DNA of 64,000 nt from Pseudomonadota bacterium (GCA_027488375.1 JAIYBW010000006.1:62001-126000), one strand, 5' to 3'. Shown: positions 32,584-43,368, counted from the stretch's first letter. Notes: generated from the letters alone by a model not told the origin. Made by a program: numbers and translations.

Positions 32584-35450
32584 AACCACTTTTTATCACT
32601 CTACTCGTTATGAATTTTGCTCTCGCAGAGAAGCTCACAATGGATGCGAGAAGAAAGCAGATATTGGAAATTGTAGATCAAGAGTTATCAGAAGTGACTC
32701 GTCTTGCAAAACAAGAAAACTTTGGTTCTCCCGATACACTTTTAAGAGTTTCAGAACTTAATTTAGAAAAAGCAAGACTATGGCGAGAAACAGAAAATGA
32801 ACAGTTTCTTTCAATTCCTCCTGAGGAAAGAAGAAATTTAAACAAAAAAGATTATTTTAAAAAATCAGCTCAATATTTTGAATCGGCCAATGATGCTGCT
32901 GAAGTTGTCGTTAAGCGCTTTCCTCGTTATAAGGCTATAGGCGAAGTCTATTACATCCTGGCCTACAATAATAAGGAACTTGGGAATAACGATCTGGCAC
33001 GAAAATATTTTGAACTTTCTGCCGGGAAATCTTCTTCTCAATCAAAAATAAAATTGAAATCAAATCTCGCTTTAGCAGATTTTAAATTTAATTCTCATAA
33101 GTATGATGAGGCGATTCCTCTTTATGAGTCAGGCTTGAGTAAGATTGATGAACGCTGGTGGACCAAGGATGCTTTTAACCTCGCCTGGTGTTACTACCGT
33201 ACCAGAAATTATGAAAAAGCTATTTCAATGATGAAAGATGTTCATCGAAAAAGTTCTAATGAAAAATATATCAATATGAAAAATAATGTTGAGCGGGATA
33301 TTGGCATATTTTTTATTGATGCCGGAAAAATGAATGAAGCCGTTAAGTTTTATAGCTCTCTAGGCATCAATTACACAGAACAATTTGTAAAGATTGCCAA
33401 TTCGATCACCACTCAAGGTCGATTTTCCCAAGCTGAAGGTCTGCTAGAACAAGCCGCTAAATTTGAGAAAGACAGATCTCGTAAAATAACGATTGGTCTC
33501 GCGCAATTAGATCTCTTTGATAAGTACAATAAAGTTGAGCAGCATCTCGAGGTTTCTCAGGCCCTCATGAAGCTTCACCTAGAGAAAGCTTTCGCAGAAG
33601 ATGAACTGAAAAAATTTACTTATCAAGTGAATAAAAAAGCGGCTGAATTACAAAAAGTGGTAGCAGCACAAACCTATAAAGATGTGCCAAAAGTTCAGAA
33701 AGCCAAATCTAACCAGACCATGAGTTATTTTGAACTCGCCTCCCAATTATCGCCGGGTCAAAAAAGCGAGAAAATCTTCTATCAAGCTGAGACAGCTTAT
33801 GCGGCTGCTGATTATGCTAAGGCCCTTGAGCTTTATCTTAAGTCTTTTGAAAGTGCACAAGCTCAACAAGATAAAAAGCTCATCTCTCAAACCATTGAAG
33901 GGATGCTTTCTTCACTCGGACAAGAAAGTTTGAATAAATCAGTGGCAGATAAATTCTATATTCCGGTTTATTCAAAATACTTATCAGTGGATAAGAAATC
34001 AGACCGCGCTAATTCGATTTTCGTGAAGCTCTTTAATGCTCAAATGGAAAAAAATGATGTGGCCCTAGCTGAGAAAACCCTTGCTGACTTTGCAGCTAAT
34101 TTTCCTCAAGATTATAAAACCCAAGAAGGAATGCTCGCTAAGGTCATGGAGCATTACCGCTCAAAAAAAGATTACTCAAAAGTTAAATTTTATGTGGCCG
34201 CTATTAATGACGGTCAATTCAAAGTTTCTAAAAAATATGCAGATGCCCTGAGAAGCCTCATGACCAAAATTCAAATTGAGGGTGTTCAGCAATCTCTTGA
34301 AAAGGGTGATAAGGATGTTGCTCTCAAAGGGTATCATAAAATTTATGAAAGCTCTGATAGTACTCCGAAGGCTAAAGTAAATGCTGCCTATAACCTCTCG
34401 GCCCTTTATTATGAATTAGGTGAAACGACTCAAAGCTATGAATGGGGAGTTACTGCACTTAATGAAATGGAAGCTGCTGATGTCATAAAGTTTGCTGATT
34501 CCTATATTACAATTGCTGCAGGATTGTTTTTAAAACAAAAGTTTTCTGAGTCAGCTGATATGTCTCATAAAGTGTTGAGAAAAATCTGTAAGGAAAATTC
34601 TTCAAATAAAGTTGTCGCCTTTAAAAATGCTACTTTTATCTCTCTTGCAAATGGGGATGTAGAAAAAGCTCTCGAAATTAAAGAATTAGGGAAAACGTGT
34701 CTTATTCCAGATGCTGTTATTACTGAAGTCACTCTCGAGCTCATCAAAGATCTCAGTAAACTAAAAAAATGGGAACAAGTTGAGACTCAAATAGCAGAGC
34801 TTGAAAAGAATTCAAAAAATCTTCCCTTTTTAATTCGGCCTTACGAGGATCTTAGAAAAGTGTACGTGAACCTTGGAGATCTTGGGCGCGCCAAAGAAAT
34901 TGAGCAAAAACAGAATCAATTTTTTGAGCAAGCTCGAACTCAAAAACTTGATATCCCAGTTGAGGCTTTAGATCTCATGGCGAATAGAATGATCGCTGTT
35001 TTAGTTGAAAAGAAATCTAAGCTTGATCAAATTCAGCTGCAGTTTCCTGAAAATGACTTCAATAATGCTGTCAAGGCCAAGCTTCAACTACTGGATCAAA
35101 TGGCGCTTCAGGTTAATCAGGTTCAAAAAATTGGATCAGGTAAAGGAATTGTTGATGCCTATAAAATAGTCATTGAGTCCTATGAAGTGTTTGGGGATTC
35201 ACTAAAAAAATTCATCCCTGAGGGCAAAGGTCCTGAGTACGTGGAAAGTTTTCAAGCAGCGATGAGTAAGGTTTATCTTCCTATTTTAGATACGGCAAGA
35301 AAACAAAGAAGCGAAATAAAAAAATTAGTTGCTGATAATAAAATTCTTTCGACATCTAATTTCTCTGTTCTTTTCTCTTCTCAGGAAGGATTTAAAAGAT
35401 ATTTTGCACCTAAACAGGCGGTCCTTATGGAAAGAGGAGGTAAAAGATGA
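32577..35450 (+). CDS. Large periplasmic TPR protein (GltD/AgmU-like)
   Basis: The 957-residue protein has a signal peptide MLKPLFITLLVMNFALAEK and then a long array of degenerate tetratricopeptide repeats. Examples are RYKAIGEVYYILAYNNKELG, DAFNLAWCYYRTRNYEKAIS, IFYQAETAYAAADYAKALEL and AKVNAAYNLSALYYELGETT. A cluster of Lys-rich segments lies near residues 330-380. It resembles the large TPR protein AgmU (GltD) of the myxobacterial gliding complex in size class, export and gene order. It overlaps the genes on both sides by a few bases. It probably acts as a periplasmic scaffold; the exact partners are inferred. Confidence 0.7.
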   Translation: MLKPLFITLLVMNFALAEKLTMDARRKQILEIVDQELSEVTRLAKQENFGSPDTLLRVSELNLEKARLWRETENEQFLSIPPEERRNLNKKDYFKKSAQYFESANDAAEVVVKRFPRYKAIGEVYYILAYNNKELGNNDLARKYFELSAGKSSSQSKIKLKSNLALADFKFNSHKYDEAIPLYESGLSKIDERWWTKDAFNLAWCYYRTRNYEKAISMMKDVHRKSSNEKYINMKNNVERDIGIFFIDAGKMNEAVKFYSSLGINYTEQFVKIANSITTQGRFSQAEGLLEQAAKFEKDRSRKITIGLAQLDLFDKYNKVEQHLEVSQALMKLHLEKAFAEDELKKFTYQVNKKAAELQKVVAAQTYKDVPKVQKAKSNQTMSYFELASQLSPGQKSEKIFYQAETAYAAADYAKALELYLKSFESAQAQQDKKLISQTIEGMLSSLGQESLNKSVADKFYIPVYSKYLSVDKKSDRANSIFVKLFNAQMEKNDVALAEKTLADFAANFPQDYKTQEGMLAKVMEHYRSKKDYSKVKFYVAAINDGQFKVSKKYADALRSLMTKIQIEGVQQSLEKGDKDVALKGYHKIYESSDSTPKAKVNAAYNLSALYYELGETTQSYEWGVTALNEMEAADVIKFADSYITIAAGLFLKQKFSESADMSHKVLRKICKENSSNKVVAFKNATFISLANGDVEKALEIKELGKTCLIPDAVITEVTLELIKDLSKLKKWEQVETQIAELEKNSKNLPFLIRPYEDLRKVYVNLGDLGRAKEIEQKQNQFFEQARTQKLDIPVEALDLMANRMIAVLVEKKSKLDQIQLQFPENDFNNAVKAKLQLLDQMALQVNQVQKIGSGKGIVDAYKIVIESYEVFGDSLKKFIPEGKGPEYVESFQAAMSKVYLPILDTARKQRSEIKKLVADNKILSTSNFSVLFSSQEGFKRYFAPKQAVLMERGGKR

Positions 35451-36352
35451 AAACCTCTTATTTATTCATTCTCTTATTTTTAGTAGCTTGTTCTTCTCAA
35501 AAAGGCTCAGAATCTCGTCGAGGTGAAGCCCCTGAGAATGTGAGTAAATCTTCCTTTAAAAAAGAAAAAGTCCTTCTTCCGCAAGAAATTAAAGATTATA
35601 TCGCTGATCAAACGAAATCGGAGTCTCCTGCTCTTCAAGATGAATCTCTTGATCGCTATTCAAGTGATGAATTAAAAAAACTCGAAGGAACTAAAGACCC
35701 CCTGATGGCCATCTCTCTTAGTTGCTCTAAGGGGGACTATGAAGCAGGTTTTTCCTTGGCTTCAAAGAATTATAATCGCTATCAAAAAATTCCCGGTTAT
35801 TGGACAAGTGTGGCCAACTGTCATTTACTCCAAGGCAACCAGCGCAAGGCCCTTCTTTTTTACAATAAGGCGATTGAGGTTTCCCCAGGCTACATTCCGG
35901 CCCTCAATAATATAGGTGTGCTCTATTCAAGACAGGGCGAAGATCAGAAAGCTCTTATAGCTTTCGATAAGGCGAATAAACAATCACGCTTTACCAAGTC
36001 GCCTCGTTATAATCTTGCTCGCCTTTATTTAAGATACGGTTTGGCCGAAATGGCCCTTCCTTATTATCAGGGCTTATTGAATGATTCACCCAATGATCTT
36101 GATTTGATCAATGCAGTCGCTCACTGTTACTTCATTATGTCAGACTATCAAAAAGCATCAGCTTATTTCTCAAAACTTCCAGCGAAGATGTTAGAGAAAG
36201 CAGAATTTGGGCTCAATTACGCCATGACTTTAAAAAAACTAGGTAAATCTAAAGAGGCACTAGCTTTGATTGATAAAATGGAAAAGCCAAAATCAAAAGC
36301 TGTGCAGGATTATTACGCTCAGATTTCGACTGTCATAGGAGTTAAGCCATGA
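35447..36352 (+). CDS. TPR lipoprotein (GltE/AglT-like)
   Basis: The 301-residue protein begins MKTSYLFILLFLVACSSQKG, a lipoprotein signal with lipobox LVAC (Cys15). A linker with SPALQDESLDRYSSDELKKL leads into TPR units: YWTSVANCHLLQGNQRKALL, YIPALNNIGVLYSRQGEDQK, PRYNLARLYLRYGLAEMALP, DLINAVAHCYFIMSDYQKAS and LNYAMTLKKLGKSKEALAL. A lipidated TPR protein lying between a large TPR gene and a small exported protein is the arrangement of AglT (GltE) in M. xanthus. It is coupled by 4-bp overlaps to the genes on both sides. It is probably anchored in the outer membrane, facing the periplasm. Confidence 0.75.
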   Translation: MKTSYLFILLFLVACSSQKGSESRRGEAPENVSKSSFKKEKVLLPQEIKDYIADQTKSESPALQDESLDRYSSDELKKLEGTKDPLMAISLSCSKGDYEAGFSLASKNYNRYQKIPGYWTSVANCHLLQGNQRKALLFYNKAIEVSPGYIPALNNIGVLYSRQGEDQKALIAFDKANKQSRFTKSPRYNLARLYLRYGLAEMALPYYQGLLNDSPNDLDLINAVAHCYFIMSDYQKASAYFSKLPAKMLEKAEFGLNYAMTLKKLGKSKEALALIDKMEKPKSKAVQDYYAQISTVIGVKP

Positions 36353-36594
36353 AAGCACTCTTTTTATTTATATTATTTGTAACTTCTGCCATGGCGGAGG
36401 ATAAAAAAAATATCCGTTACGAATATAAAAAATATGAAAAATTCGATTTTGATGAAATTGGTGTTGAGGGCGAGGCTGGATCACCTGGGGATCTTTCGAT
36501 CTCACCAAGACTTCGAAATGAATTTAGAAATAAGCTTCCAGAAAGAGAAAATTTTAATCGAGAAATGAAGAAGGCCATAGACGGCATTCGTTAG
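36349..36594 (+). CDS. Small exported protein (GltF-like)
   Basis: The 81-residue protein has a signal peptide, MKALFLFILFVTSAMAED, and a short acidic/basic mature part. The stretch KYEKFDFDEIGVEGEAGSPG followed by NFNREMKKAIDGI recalls, from memory, the FDF-x-VEGE-x-P and FN-x-EM pattern of small proteins in myxobacterial Glt clusters. Its place between a TPR lipoprotein and an FHA/TonB-like protein is where GltF lies. The function of GltF-type proteins is not known. It is coupled to the upstream gene by a 4-bp overlap, and the next gene starts 9 bases later. Confidence 0.65.
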   Translation: MKALFLFILFVTSAMAEDKKNIRYEYKKYEKFDFDEIGVEGEAGSPGDLSISPRLRNEFRNKLPERENFNREMKKAIDGIR

Positions 36595-36602
36595 AGGGTA
36601 AT

Positions 36603-38621
36603 ATGGAAATTCAAAAAGGTTCACAATTCAAGATGTATGAGCTGAAGTCCACTACGGATAGCACCAAAATTAAAAGTGGTGTTTTTCCCAAAGGGCGCTA
36701 TCTCTTAGGCCGAACTGAAAGCAGTGATCTTGTTATTAACAATGACGCTGTCTCTGCAGTTCATGCTGTTCTTGAAATATTTGACGATCGGGCGGTTATC
36801 TATGACATGAATTCCACCAATGGGACTTATGTGAATGATGACAAGATTCTCGTTAAAGAACTTCGACTCGGTGATCATTTTCGATTGGCCGATGTGGAAT
36901 TTGTTTTCACTCGCTATGATGTGATTAATAGCTTACCCCCGGTTCTAGAATCACTTGAACCTGAAGCAGGGAGTGCTTCTGTCAAATTACCTCCAATGCC
37001 AGCAGAGATTGAAACTCCTAAAACTCTGCCTAAAAGTGCTCCGGCCGTCACAAGTAATGTGCCTTCTATTGTTTATCCTTTAGCTTCAGATCCTAAAGCA
37101 GAATTCAGTGAATATATTTTCGAAGATAAGCAAGATCTTTATCCTATCTTTAAATATGAAACGGCCAAGCAGGCCGTTGAAGTTATTATTCTCTTCAAAG
37201 ACCAAGTGTTCAGCGTTGATTATTTACCTGAAGATAAAAGCACTTATTTTATTACAGGACTTTTGAAGGCCAAAGATGAAGTTGAATTTCCTTATCTTGG
37301 TAAAACAGAAAAGTTTCCATTCCTTGATATTAATGGAAGCACAACTATTGTTCATACCTTACCAGGCTTTGGTGTTTTTCATTTAAGTGATAAAAAGAAG
37401 GATACGGGTCATCAAGGTGCAACGGTTGAACTCAAAGGGCAAGATCTCGTTCGACTTGAGAAAGATCAGCTTCAAATTTTTGTCAGAAATGTTCAGGCCC
37501 CTCCAAAAGTTCTGGCAGCTCCCATCCTTAAGCGTGATCCAGATTTTAGGAAATACCTTTTCCTCTTTCTTTTCATGACCGGTCTTTTTTCTGCCGGAAT
37601 AAGTGTTTATGATGTGCCAGAAGATAAAAAAGATGAAGAATTAGCACCTGAGAGGCTAGCGACGATCCTTTATAAGCAAGAACTCTTTGTTAATAAAAAC
37701 AAAGCTGTTGAAAAAACAGAAAATGCTCCGAAGATTGCTCAAAAAGCTCCGGAAAAGCCAGCTGTCAAAAAAGAATCGACACCTGAAAAACAACCAGAAG
37801 TAAAAAATCCAGATGTGGTCGAGACTAAAGATCAGAGTAAAAAGCCAGATCCTGGTAAAAAAACCGCCACAGAGAAAAAAGTGGTGAAGCAAGGGACTGA
37901 GCCCGTGGTGAAGCCAACGAATCAAATCGCAGCTCCTGCTCCGGCCAAATCCCAAGCAAAAACAACAAATACTCAGAGTCCAGCAGCGTTGGCCAATACC
38001 AATCTCAAATCTGCCGGAAATGTAGAAGTGTATAAAGCTGCAGATTTCTCTTCCTCCGTTTCATCGGTGGTTGCGAAAGGTGGGTCACTGACAGGCATAA
38101 AAACTTCATCTGCTTCTGGAACAACTGGTGAGCTCGCTGGAGCGATGACTGGTGTGAGTACTGGAGTTGGAAGTATAAAAACAGCAGGGATCCAAACCAA
38201 TCAAGGAAGCCTTGTTGGGGCCACAACAGGTGTCCTAGGCGATTCTAAAGGTGCAGAAGGGCTCTCAGCAAAAAAAGCCATTTACACCGCTGGTATTCCC
38301 TCTGAAACTGTGGTTTTAGGCTCTATGGATCCAGATGTTATTCGCAGAATCCTTTTAGATCACTTACCTCAATTTCGCTATTGTTATCAAAAAGAGCTTG
38401 AGAGATCAGGGGCCGAGCTATCAGGTGTTATTAAATTAGACTTTACGATTGGAGCCTCTGGTCACGTCTCAGGTGCTGGTGTTGAGAGTGCTTCTGGTCT
38501 TCCGGCCGATGTTAAGAAATGTGTCGTTGGTGTTTTACGAGGAATAACATTTCCTGAACCGATGGGTGGCGGAACTGTTGAAGTTAAACAGCCAATGAAC
38601 TTCTATCCGAAGAAGCTCTAG
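36603..38621 (+). CDS. FHA-domain, TonB-like envelope-spanning protein (GltG/PglI-like)
   Basis: The 672-residue protein starts with a cytoplasmic FHA domain at about 25-110 (GRYLLGRTESSDLVINNDAV, then SAVHAVLE and MNSTNGTYVND, the phosphothreonine-binding loop). A region of unknown fold is followed by one membrane helix near 318-338 (KYLFLFLFMTGLFSAGISVY). A periplasmic stalk rich in Pro, Lys and Ala spans about 360-460. The C-terminal domain, about 570-672, has VIRRILLDHLPQFRYCYQKE and SGVIKLDFTIGASGHVSGAG, the TonB-like AgmX/PglI C-terminal type. The architecture and the neighbours match GltG (PglI) of myxobacterial gliding. It could link a phospho-signal to the envelope complex. Confidence 0.8.
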   Translation: MEIQKGSQFKMYELKSTTDSTKIKSGVFPKGRYLLGRTESSDLVINNDAVSAVHAVLEIFDDRAVIYDMNSTNGTYVNDDKILVKELRLGDHFRLADVEFVFTRYDVINSLPPVLESLEPEAGSASVKLPPMPAEIETPKTLPKSAPAVTSNVPSIVYPLASDPKAEFSEYIFEDKQDLYPIFKYETAKQAVEVIILFKDQVFSVDYLPEDKSTYFITGLLKAKDEVEFPYLGKTEKFPFLDINGSTTIVHTLPGFGVFHLSDKKKDTGHQGATVELKGQDLVRLEKDQLQIFVRNVQAPPKVLAAPILKRDPDFRKYLFLFLFMTGLFSAGISVYDVPEDKKDEELAPERLATILYKQELFVNKNKAVEKTENAPKIAQKAPEKPAVKKESTPEKQPEVKNPDVVETKDQSKKPDPGKKTATEKKVVKQGTEPVVKPTNQIAAPAPAKSQAKTTNTQSPAALANTNLKSAGNVEVYKAADFSSSVSSVVAKGGSLTGIKTSSASGTTGELAGAMTGVSTGVGSIKTAGIQTNQGSLVGATTGVLGDSKGAEGLSAKKAIYTAGIPSETVVLGSMDPDVIRRILLDHLPQFRYCYQKELERSGAELSGVIKLDFTIGASGHVSGAGVESASGLPADVKKCVVGVLRGITFPEPMGGGTVEVKQPMNFYPKKL

Positions 38622-39574
38622 AAGAGACTTGAGGCGATTTGTTGGATGGCCGTGGATTTACCCATGGAATAGAAATGCAGGCAAGGGACTTTATGATTCA
38701 TAAGTTCCTTAGCCTGATGAATCGCCCATTCGACTCCCACATTTTTCACTTCATCATCTGAGCGGCATCGCTCGACAGCGTCGATGAGATCTTCAGGCAT
38801 ATCGATATAAAAATTTCGAGGAAGATTAGTCATCTGAGATTTGGCCGTAATCGGTTTTAGTCCCGGAATAATCGGAACATTAATTCCTTCGGCCCGGCAG
38901 CGGTCCACAAACTCAAAGAATTTCTTATTATCAAAAAACATTTGAGTCACAATATAGTCGGCCCCATTGTCTATTTTTTGTTTTAAATATTTGAGGTCTG
39001 TTTTTAAATTCGGAGCCTCAAAATGTTTTTCAGGATATCCGGCCACTCCAATACAAAATTTTGTGGGAGTAGGGTTTTGAAGTTCATCAGAAAGATAAAT
39101 TCCTTTATTCATCTGGTTGATTTGTCCCACGAGCTCGTCAGCGTAGCGGTGTCCACCAGATGTTGGCTCAAATGATTTTTGCCCCTTAATACAATCGCCC
39201 CTTAAAGCAAGGACATTATCAATTCCTAAAAAGTTGAGATCAATAAGAGCGTACTCTGTTTCTTCTTTGGTAAAGCCTCCGCAAATAATATGAGGCACAG
39301 TATCGATATCAAATTTATGCATAAGAGCTGCACAAATAGAAACAGTTCCTGGACGCTTACGGATTGATTTTTGCTCGAGCAATCCATTCGGCATTTTTTT
39401 AAAAACATATTCTTCACGATGATAAGTCACATCGATGAATTTTGGCTTAAACTCCATAAGAGGAGAGATATTATCAAAAAGTTTTTGGATACTCTCACCA
39501 GTACTCGGGGGAAGTATCTCTAAAGAAAAGAGAGTGCTTTTAGCATTTTTTATGTGATCAATTACTTTGGCCAT
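38618..39574 (-). CDS. metF: Methylenetetrahydrofolate reductase
   Basis: MetF reduces 5,10-methylene-THF to 5-methyl-THF for methionine synthesis. The 318-residue TIM-barrel flavoprotein shows SLEILPPSTGESIQKLF at the N-terminus, FIDVTYH, VPHIICGGFTKEETEYALID and NVLALRGDCIKG. YIVTQMFFDNKKFFEFVDRC and VPIIPGLKPITAKSQM follow, all family-typical. The gene starts 2 bp after the metH stop, and its stop overlaps the convergent glt operon end by 4 bp. It is paired in one operon with the enzyme that uses its product. Confidence 0.95.
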   Translation of the reverse strand: MAKVIDHIKNAKSTLFSLEILPPSTGESIQKLFDNISPLMEFKPKFIDVTYHREEYVFKKMPNGLLEQKSIRKRPGTVSICAALMHKFDIDTVPHIICGGFTKEETEYALIDLNFLGIDNVLALRGDCIKGQKSFEPTSGGHRYADELVGQINQMNKGIYLSDELQNPTPTKFCIGVAGYPEKHFEAPNLKTDLKYLKQKIDNGADYIVTQMFFDNKKFFEFVDRCRAEGINVPIIPGLKPITAKSQMTNLPRNFYIDMPEDLIDAVERCRSDDEVKNVGVEWAIHQAKELMNHKVPCLHFYSMGKSTAIQQIASSLF

Positions 39575-39576
39575 GT

Positions 39577-42500
39577 TTACATTAAGTTAGCTGAAAGCCA
39601 CTTCTCCATCTCTGAAATTGATTTATCTTTTCTCTTAGCATAATCCTCAAGTTGATCTCTGCCAATCTTTCCCACGTTAAAATAACGACTTTCAGGGTGA
39701 GAAAAATACCAGCCACTGACTGAAGAGGCCGGTGTCATGGCCATTGATTCAGTTAAGTTTACACCGATATTTTTTTCGACATCTAAAAGTTTAAAGAGCG
39801 AGATTTTCTCCAAGTGATCAGGGCAAGCCGCATAACCAGGGGCAGGACGAATGCCTTGGTAAGATTCTTTGACGAGCTCTGATGTTGCAATATCTTCTGT
39901 CGGAACATAACCCCAGTACTCTTTACGTACTTTTTGATGAAGTCTTTCAGCAAAAGCCTCGGCCAGGCGATCGGCCAGGGCCTTCACCATGATCACGTTG
40001 TAATCATCATGGAGAGCTTCATATTTTTTTGAAAGTTCTTCTAAACCTTGTCCCGTCGTTACACAAAAGGCTCCCATATAATCAGTTTTACCAATTTCTT
40101 TAGGAGCAACAAAATCAGCGAGACTTGGATTTGGCGAACTGGCCTCATCCATAACCCTTTGAGTTCTCAACATGTGGAGAGTGGTTTGTATTTTAGTTTC
40201 ATTTCCAACTTGAAGAACTTTTTGATGTTTACCATGTTTTTCACAAGTCCATTCATGGACCTTATCCTCAACAGCATAAAGATCAATATCATCGCCACGA
40301 GAGTTGGCCGGAAAGAGTCCAAAAACAGCTCTCGCCTTTAGAGATTTATTTTTAATAATTTCTTTCAGAAGATTTTGAGCATCTTGAAAAAGTTTTTTGG
40401 CTTCAGTTCCATAGGTGGCATCTTCAAAAATGGCCGGATAACTTCCTCGAAGCCTCCAAGTCATAAAAAAAGGTGTCCAATCAATATACTGAGCAAGTTC
40501 ACTTAAAGGATAATCATCGAGAACTGTCACACCGAGTTTTATCGGTTTCACAAATGTAGCTTGATCCCAATTAACTTGGACTTTATTTTTCCTCGCCTCA
40601 TCAAGAGTGAGAAAGCGCTCTTGTTTTTGACTGGCCTCATGCTGGGCCCGCATTTTTATGTACTCAGTCTTTTGATCCTCATGGGCCTTTTGTTTAGAAT
40701 TTGGATTAAGGAGTTTTTCCACTGCAGGAACCGCTCGAGAGGCATCGGCCACGTGGAGAACTGACCCCTCATAATGAGGATCAATTTTGACGGCTGTATG
40801 AACTCTTGAAGTCGTCGCTCCACCAATCAGAAGTGGTACTTTAAAATTTAACCTCTGCATCTCTTTGGCCACATGAACCATTTCATCTAAAGAAGGAGTG
40901 ATGAGTCCAGATAGCCCAATCATATCCACTTGCTGTTTTTGGGCTTCTTGAAGAATTTTCTCACAAGGAACCATCACACCCATATCGATCACTTCATAAT
41001 TATTACAACCAAGAACAACTCCCACGATATTTTTTCCAATATCATGAACATCACCTTTCACAGTTGCGAGAAGAATTTTTCCATTGTTTTTTGCTGCTTG
41101 ATTGGCCTTCTCTTTTTCGATGTAAGGCTGAAGATAGGCCACAGCTTTTTTCATCACGCGAGCTGATTTCACCACTTGAGGCAGAAACATTTTCCCTTCA
41201 CCAAAAAGATCACCCACCACTGTCATCCCGGCCATGAGAGGTCCCTCAATCACTTCCAGAGGGCGATTGACTTTTTTCCGAACTTCCTCAGTGTCTTGCT
41301 CAATAAAGTCTACAATCCCTTTTATCAAAGCGTGCTCTAAACGCTTTTCTACAGGAAGTGTTCTCCATTCTTCATCTTTCTTTTCAGTTTTTCCCTGACC
41401 TTTAATTTTTGAGGCAAACTCAATCAGGCGCTCAGTTGAATCGGGACGGCGATTAAAGATCACATCTTCAACCAGTGTAAGAAGGTCTTGAGGAATATCA
41501 GTGTAAACAGGAAGTGCTCCTGCATTCACAATCCCCATATCAAGCCCTGCTTTAATAGCATGATAAAGGAAAGCCGAGTGCATAGCTTCTCGAACCGTGT
41601 TGTTTCCTCTGAAAGAAAAAGAAAGATTGGAAACTCCTCCACTCACTTTAGCAAAAGGAAGATTGGCCTTAATCCACTTTGTGGCTTCAATAAAATCTTT
41701 CGCGTAATTATTGTGCTCATCCATCCCGGTGGCGATGGTGAGAATATTCGGATCAAAAATAATATCTTCAGCTTTGAATTTAACTTTTTCTGTTAGAGTT
41801 TTGTAAGCACGCTCACAAATTTCGACCCGGCGAGAATAGGAATCGGCCTGACCTTTTTCATCAAAGGCCATCACCACGACAGCTGCTCCATACTTTCTTA
41901 TAAGTTTTGCTTGCTCAATAAACTTCTGTTCGCCTTCTTTAAGGGAGATAGAATTTACTATCGCTTTACCTTGAACCCGTTTTAACCCTTCTTCGATGAC
42001 ACTCCATTTAGAGGAATCAATCATGACAGGAACCCGAGAGATATCTGGCTCTGAAGCAATGAGATTAAGAAACTGGACCATGGTTTCTTCGGAATTAATC
42101 ATTCCTTCGTCCATATTGATATCGATAATCTGAGCACCATTTTCAACTTGATCGCGGGCCACTTTAAGAGCATCTTCAAAATTTTTCTCAATGATAAGTT
42201 TTTTAAATGCTAATGAACCAGTGAGATTTGTTCTCTCACCAATGTTAATAAAGTTTGAACCTGGAAAAATTTTAAGGGGCTCAAGACCAGAGAGACGCGG
42301 AATTTTCTCTAAATGAGGAAGGGCCCTAGGAGCTTTGCCCTCGGACATTTGAGCAATCGCTGCAATATGTTCATTAGTCGTCCCACAACAGCCACCAACT
42401 ATATTAACCCACTTATTTTTTAAAAATTCTGAAAGGGTGCCGGACATATGGGCCGGAGTTTCATCGTATTGACCAAATTCGTTAGGGAGTCCTGCATTTG

Positions 42501-43308
42501 GGTAAACAGAAATATGAAAGGGAGATTCTTTTGCGAGGATCTCGATATAAGGCCGCATGAGCTCAGCACCTAGCGCACAGTTAATTCCTATAGAAAGAAG
42601 CGGGTAGTGTGAAACTGAATACAAAAAAGCTTCAATCGTTTGGCCCGAGAGAGTTCTTCCCGAGGCATCCGTAATAGTTCCAGAAACCATCACGGGTAAT
42701 GGCTCTCTTTTTTCTTTTTCAAAATAATCTGCAATCGCAAAGAGCGCTGCTTTACAGTTAAGGGTATCAAAGACCGTTTCCACGAGAAGAATATCCACGC
42801 CGCCTTCAACAAGATACTTCGTTTGTTCGTAATAATTTTTAACGAGCTCATCAAAATCCACGGCCCGGAAGCCAGGATTATTTACATCTGGAGATAGAGA
42901 AGCCGTTTTAGTTGTTGGGCCAATAGAGCCCGCGACAAAGCGAGGTTTCCCTGGATTTTTTTGAGTAAAGGCATCAGCACATCGACGAGCGAGTTTTGCT
43001 GCTTCTAGATTAAGTTCTGGCACGAGGTCTTCCATGTGATAGTCACCCATGGAAATTCGCGTACAGCTAAAAGTATTTGTTTCAATAATATCAGAGCCAG
43101 CTTCCAGATATTTGTTGTGGATCTCTTCGATGATTTTCGGATTTGAAAGAACCAGAAGATCGTTATTACCTTTGAGAGAGCCTTGCCAGTCTTGAAAGCG
43201 CTTGCCGCGATAATCTTCTTCTTGAAGTTTATATTTTTGAATCATGGTGCCCATGGCCCCATCTAAAATAAGCACGCGCTCTTGGAGTAAGTTTTCAATT
43301 TGTGTCAC
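39577..43308 (-). CDS. metH: Cobalamin-dependent methionine synthase
   Basis: MetH moves a methyl group from methyl-THF to homocysteine through cobalamin. All four modules are present in 1243 residues. The homocysteine domain (1-330) has zinc ligands in GINCALGAE and [11 protein letters not shown]. The pterin domain (about 350-620) has [18 protein letters not shown]. The B12 domain (about 650-890) has the [17 protein letters not shown] cobalt-histidine motif. The AdoMet activation domain (about 920-1243) has [20 protein letters not shown]. The start is a GTG at 43308 with AAGGAA upstream. No cobalamin or SAM riboswitch fits the short leader. It is first in a metH-metF operon. Confidence 0.97.
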   Translation of the reverse strand: MTQIENLLQERVLILDGAMGTMIQKYKLQEEDYRGKRFQDWQGSLKGNNDLLVLSNPKIIEEIHNKYLEAGSDIIETNTFSCTRISMGDYHMEDLVPELNLEAAKLARRCADAFTQKNPGKPRFVAGSIGPTTKTASLSPDVNNPGFRAVDFDELVKNYYEQTKYLVEGGVDILLVETVFDTLNCKAALFAIADYFEKEKREPLPVMVSGTITDASGRTLSGQTIEAFLYSVSHYPLLSIGINCALGAELMRPYIEILAKESPFHISVYPNAGLPNEFGQYDETPAHMSGTLSEFLKNKWVNIVGGCCGTTNEHIAAIAQMSEGKAPRALPHLEKIPRLSGLEPLKIFPGSNFINIGERTNLTGSLAFKKLIIEKNFEDALKVARDQVENGAQIIDINMDEGMINSEETMVQFLNLIASEPDISRVPVMIDSSKWSVIEEGLKRVQGKAIVNSISLKEGEQKFIEQAKLIRKYGAAVVVMAFDEKGQADSYSRRVEICERAYKTLTEKVKFKAEDIIFDPNILTIATGMDEHNNYAKDFIEATKWIKANLPFAKVSGGVSNLSFSFRGNNTVREAMHSAFLYHAIKAGLDMGIVNAGALPVYTDIPQDLLTLVEDVIFNRRPDSTERLIEFASKIKGQGKTEKKDEEWRTLPVEKRLEHALIKGIVDFIEQDTEEVRKKVNRPLEVIEGPLMAGMTVVGDLFGEGKMFLPQVVKSARVMKKAVAYLQPYIEKEKANQAAKNNGKILLATVKGDVHDIGKNIVGVVLGCNNYEVIDMGVMVPCEKILQEAQKQQVDMIGLSGLITPSLDEMVHVAKEMQRLNFKVPLLIGGATTSRVHTAVKIDPHYEGSVLHVADASRAVPAVEKLLNPNSKQKAHEDQKTEYIKMRAQHEASQKQERFLTLDEARKNKVQVNWDQATFVKPIKLGVTVLDDYPLSELAQYIDWTPFFMTWRLRGSYPAIFEDATYGTEAKKLFQDAQNLLKEIIKNKSLKARAVFGLFPANSRGDDIDLYAVEDKVHEWTCEKHGKHQKVLQVGNETKIQTTLHMLRTQRVMDEASSPNPSLADFVAPKEIGKTDYMGAFCVTTGQGLEELSKKYEALHDDYNVIMVKALADRLAEAFAERLHQKVRKEYWGYVPTEDIATSELVKESYQGIRPAPGYAACPDHLEKISLFKLLDVEKNIGVNLTESMAMTPASSVSGWYFSHPESRYFNVGKIGRDQLEDYAKRKDKSISEMEKWLSANLM

Positions 43309-43330
43309 AGCACTTTCCTTCTCAATGTTG

Positions 43331-43368
43331 AATACACTAGAGTATTATTTATTTACACGAGAAGTCAA
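43331..43368 (-). promoter_or_regulatory. metH promoter with overlapping palindrome
   Basis: On the minus strand TTGACT (complement of 43363-43368) and AATACT (complement of 43341-43346) are 16 bp apart, a plausible promoter reading into metH. A near-perfect palindrome, AATACACTAGAGTATT at 43331-43346 with 14 of 16 positions symmetric, covers the -10 and the likely start site. Such placement fits a repressor operator for the methionine operon; the regulator is unknown. Confidence 0.45.
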
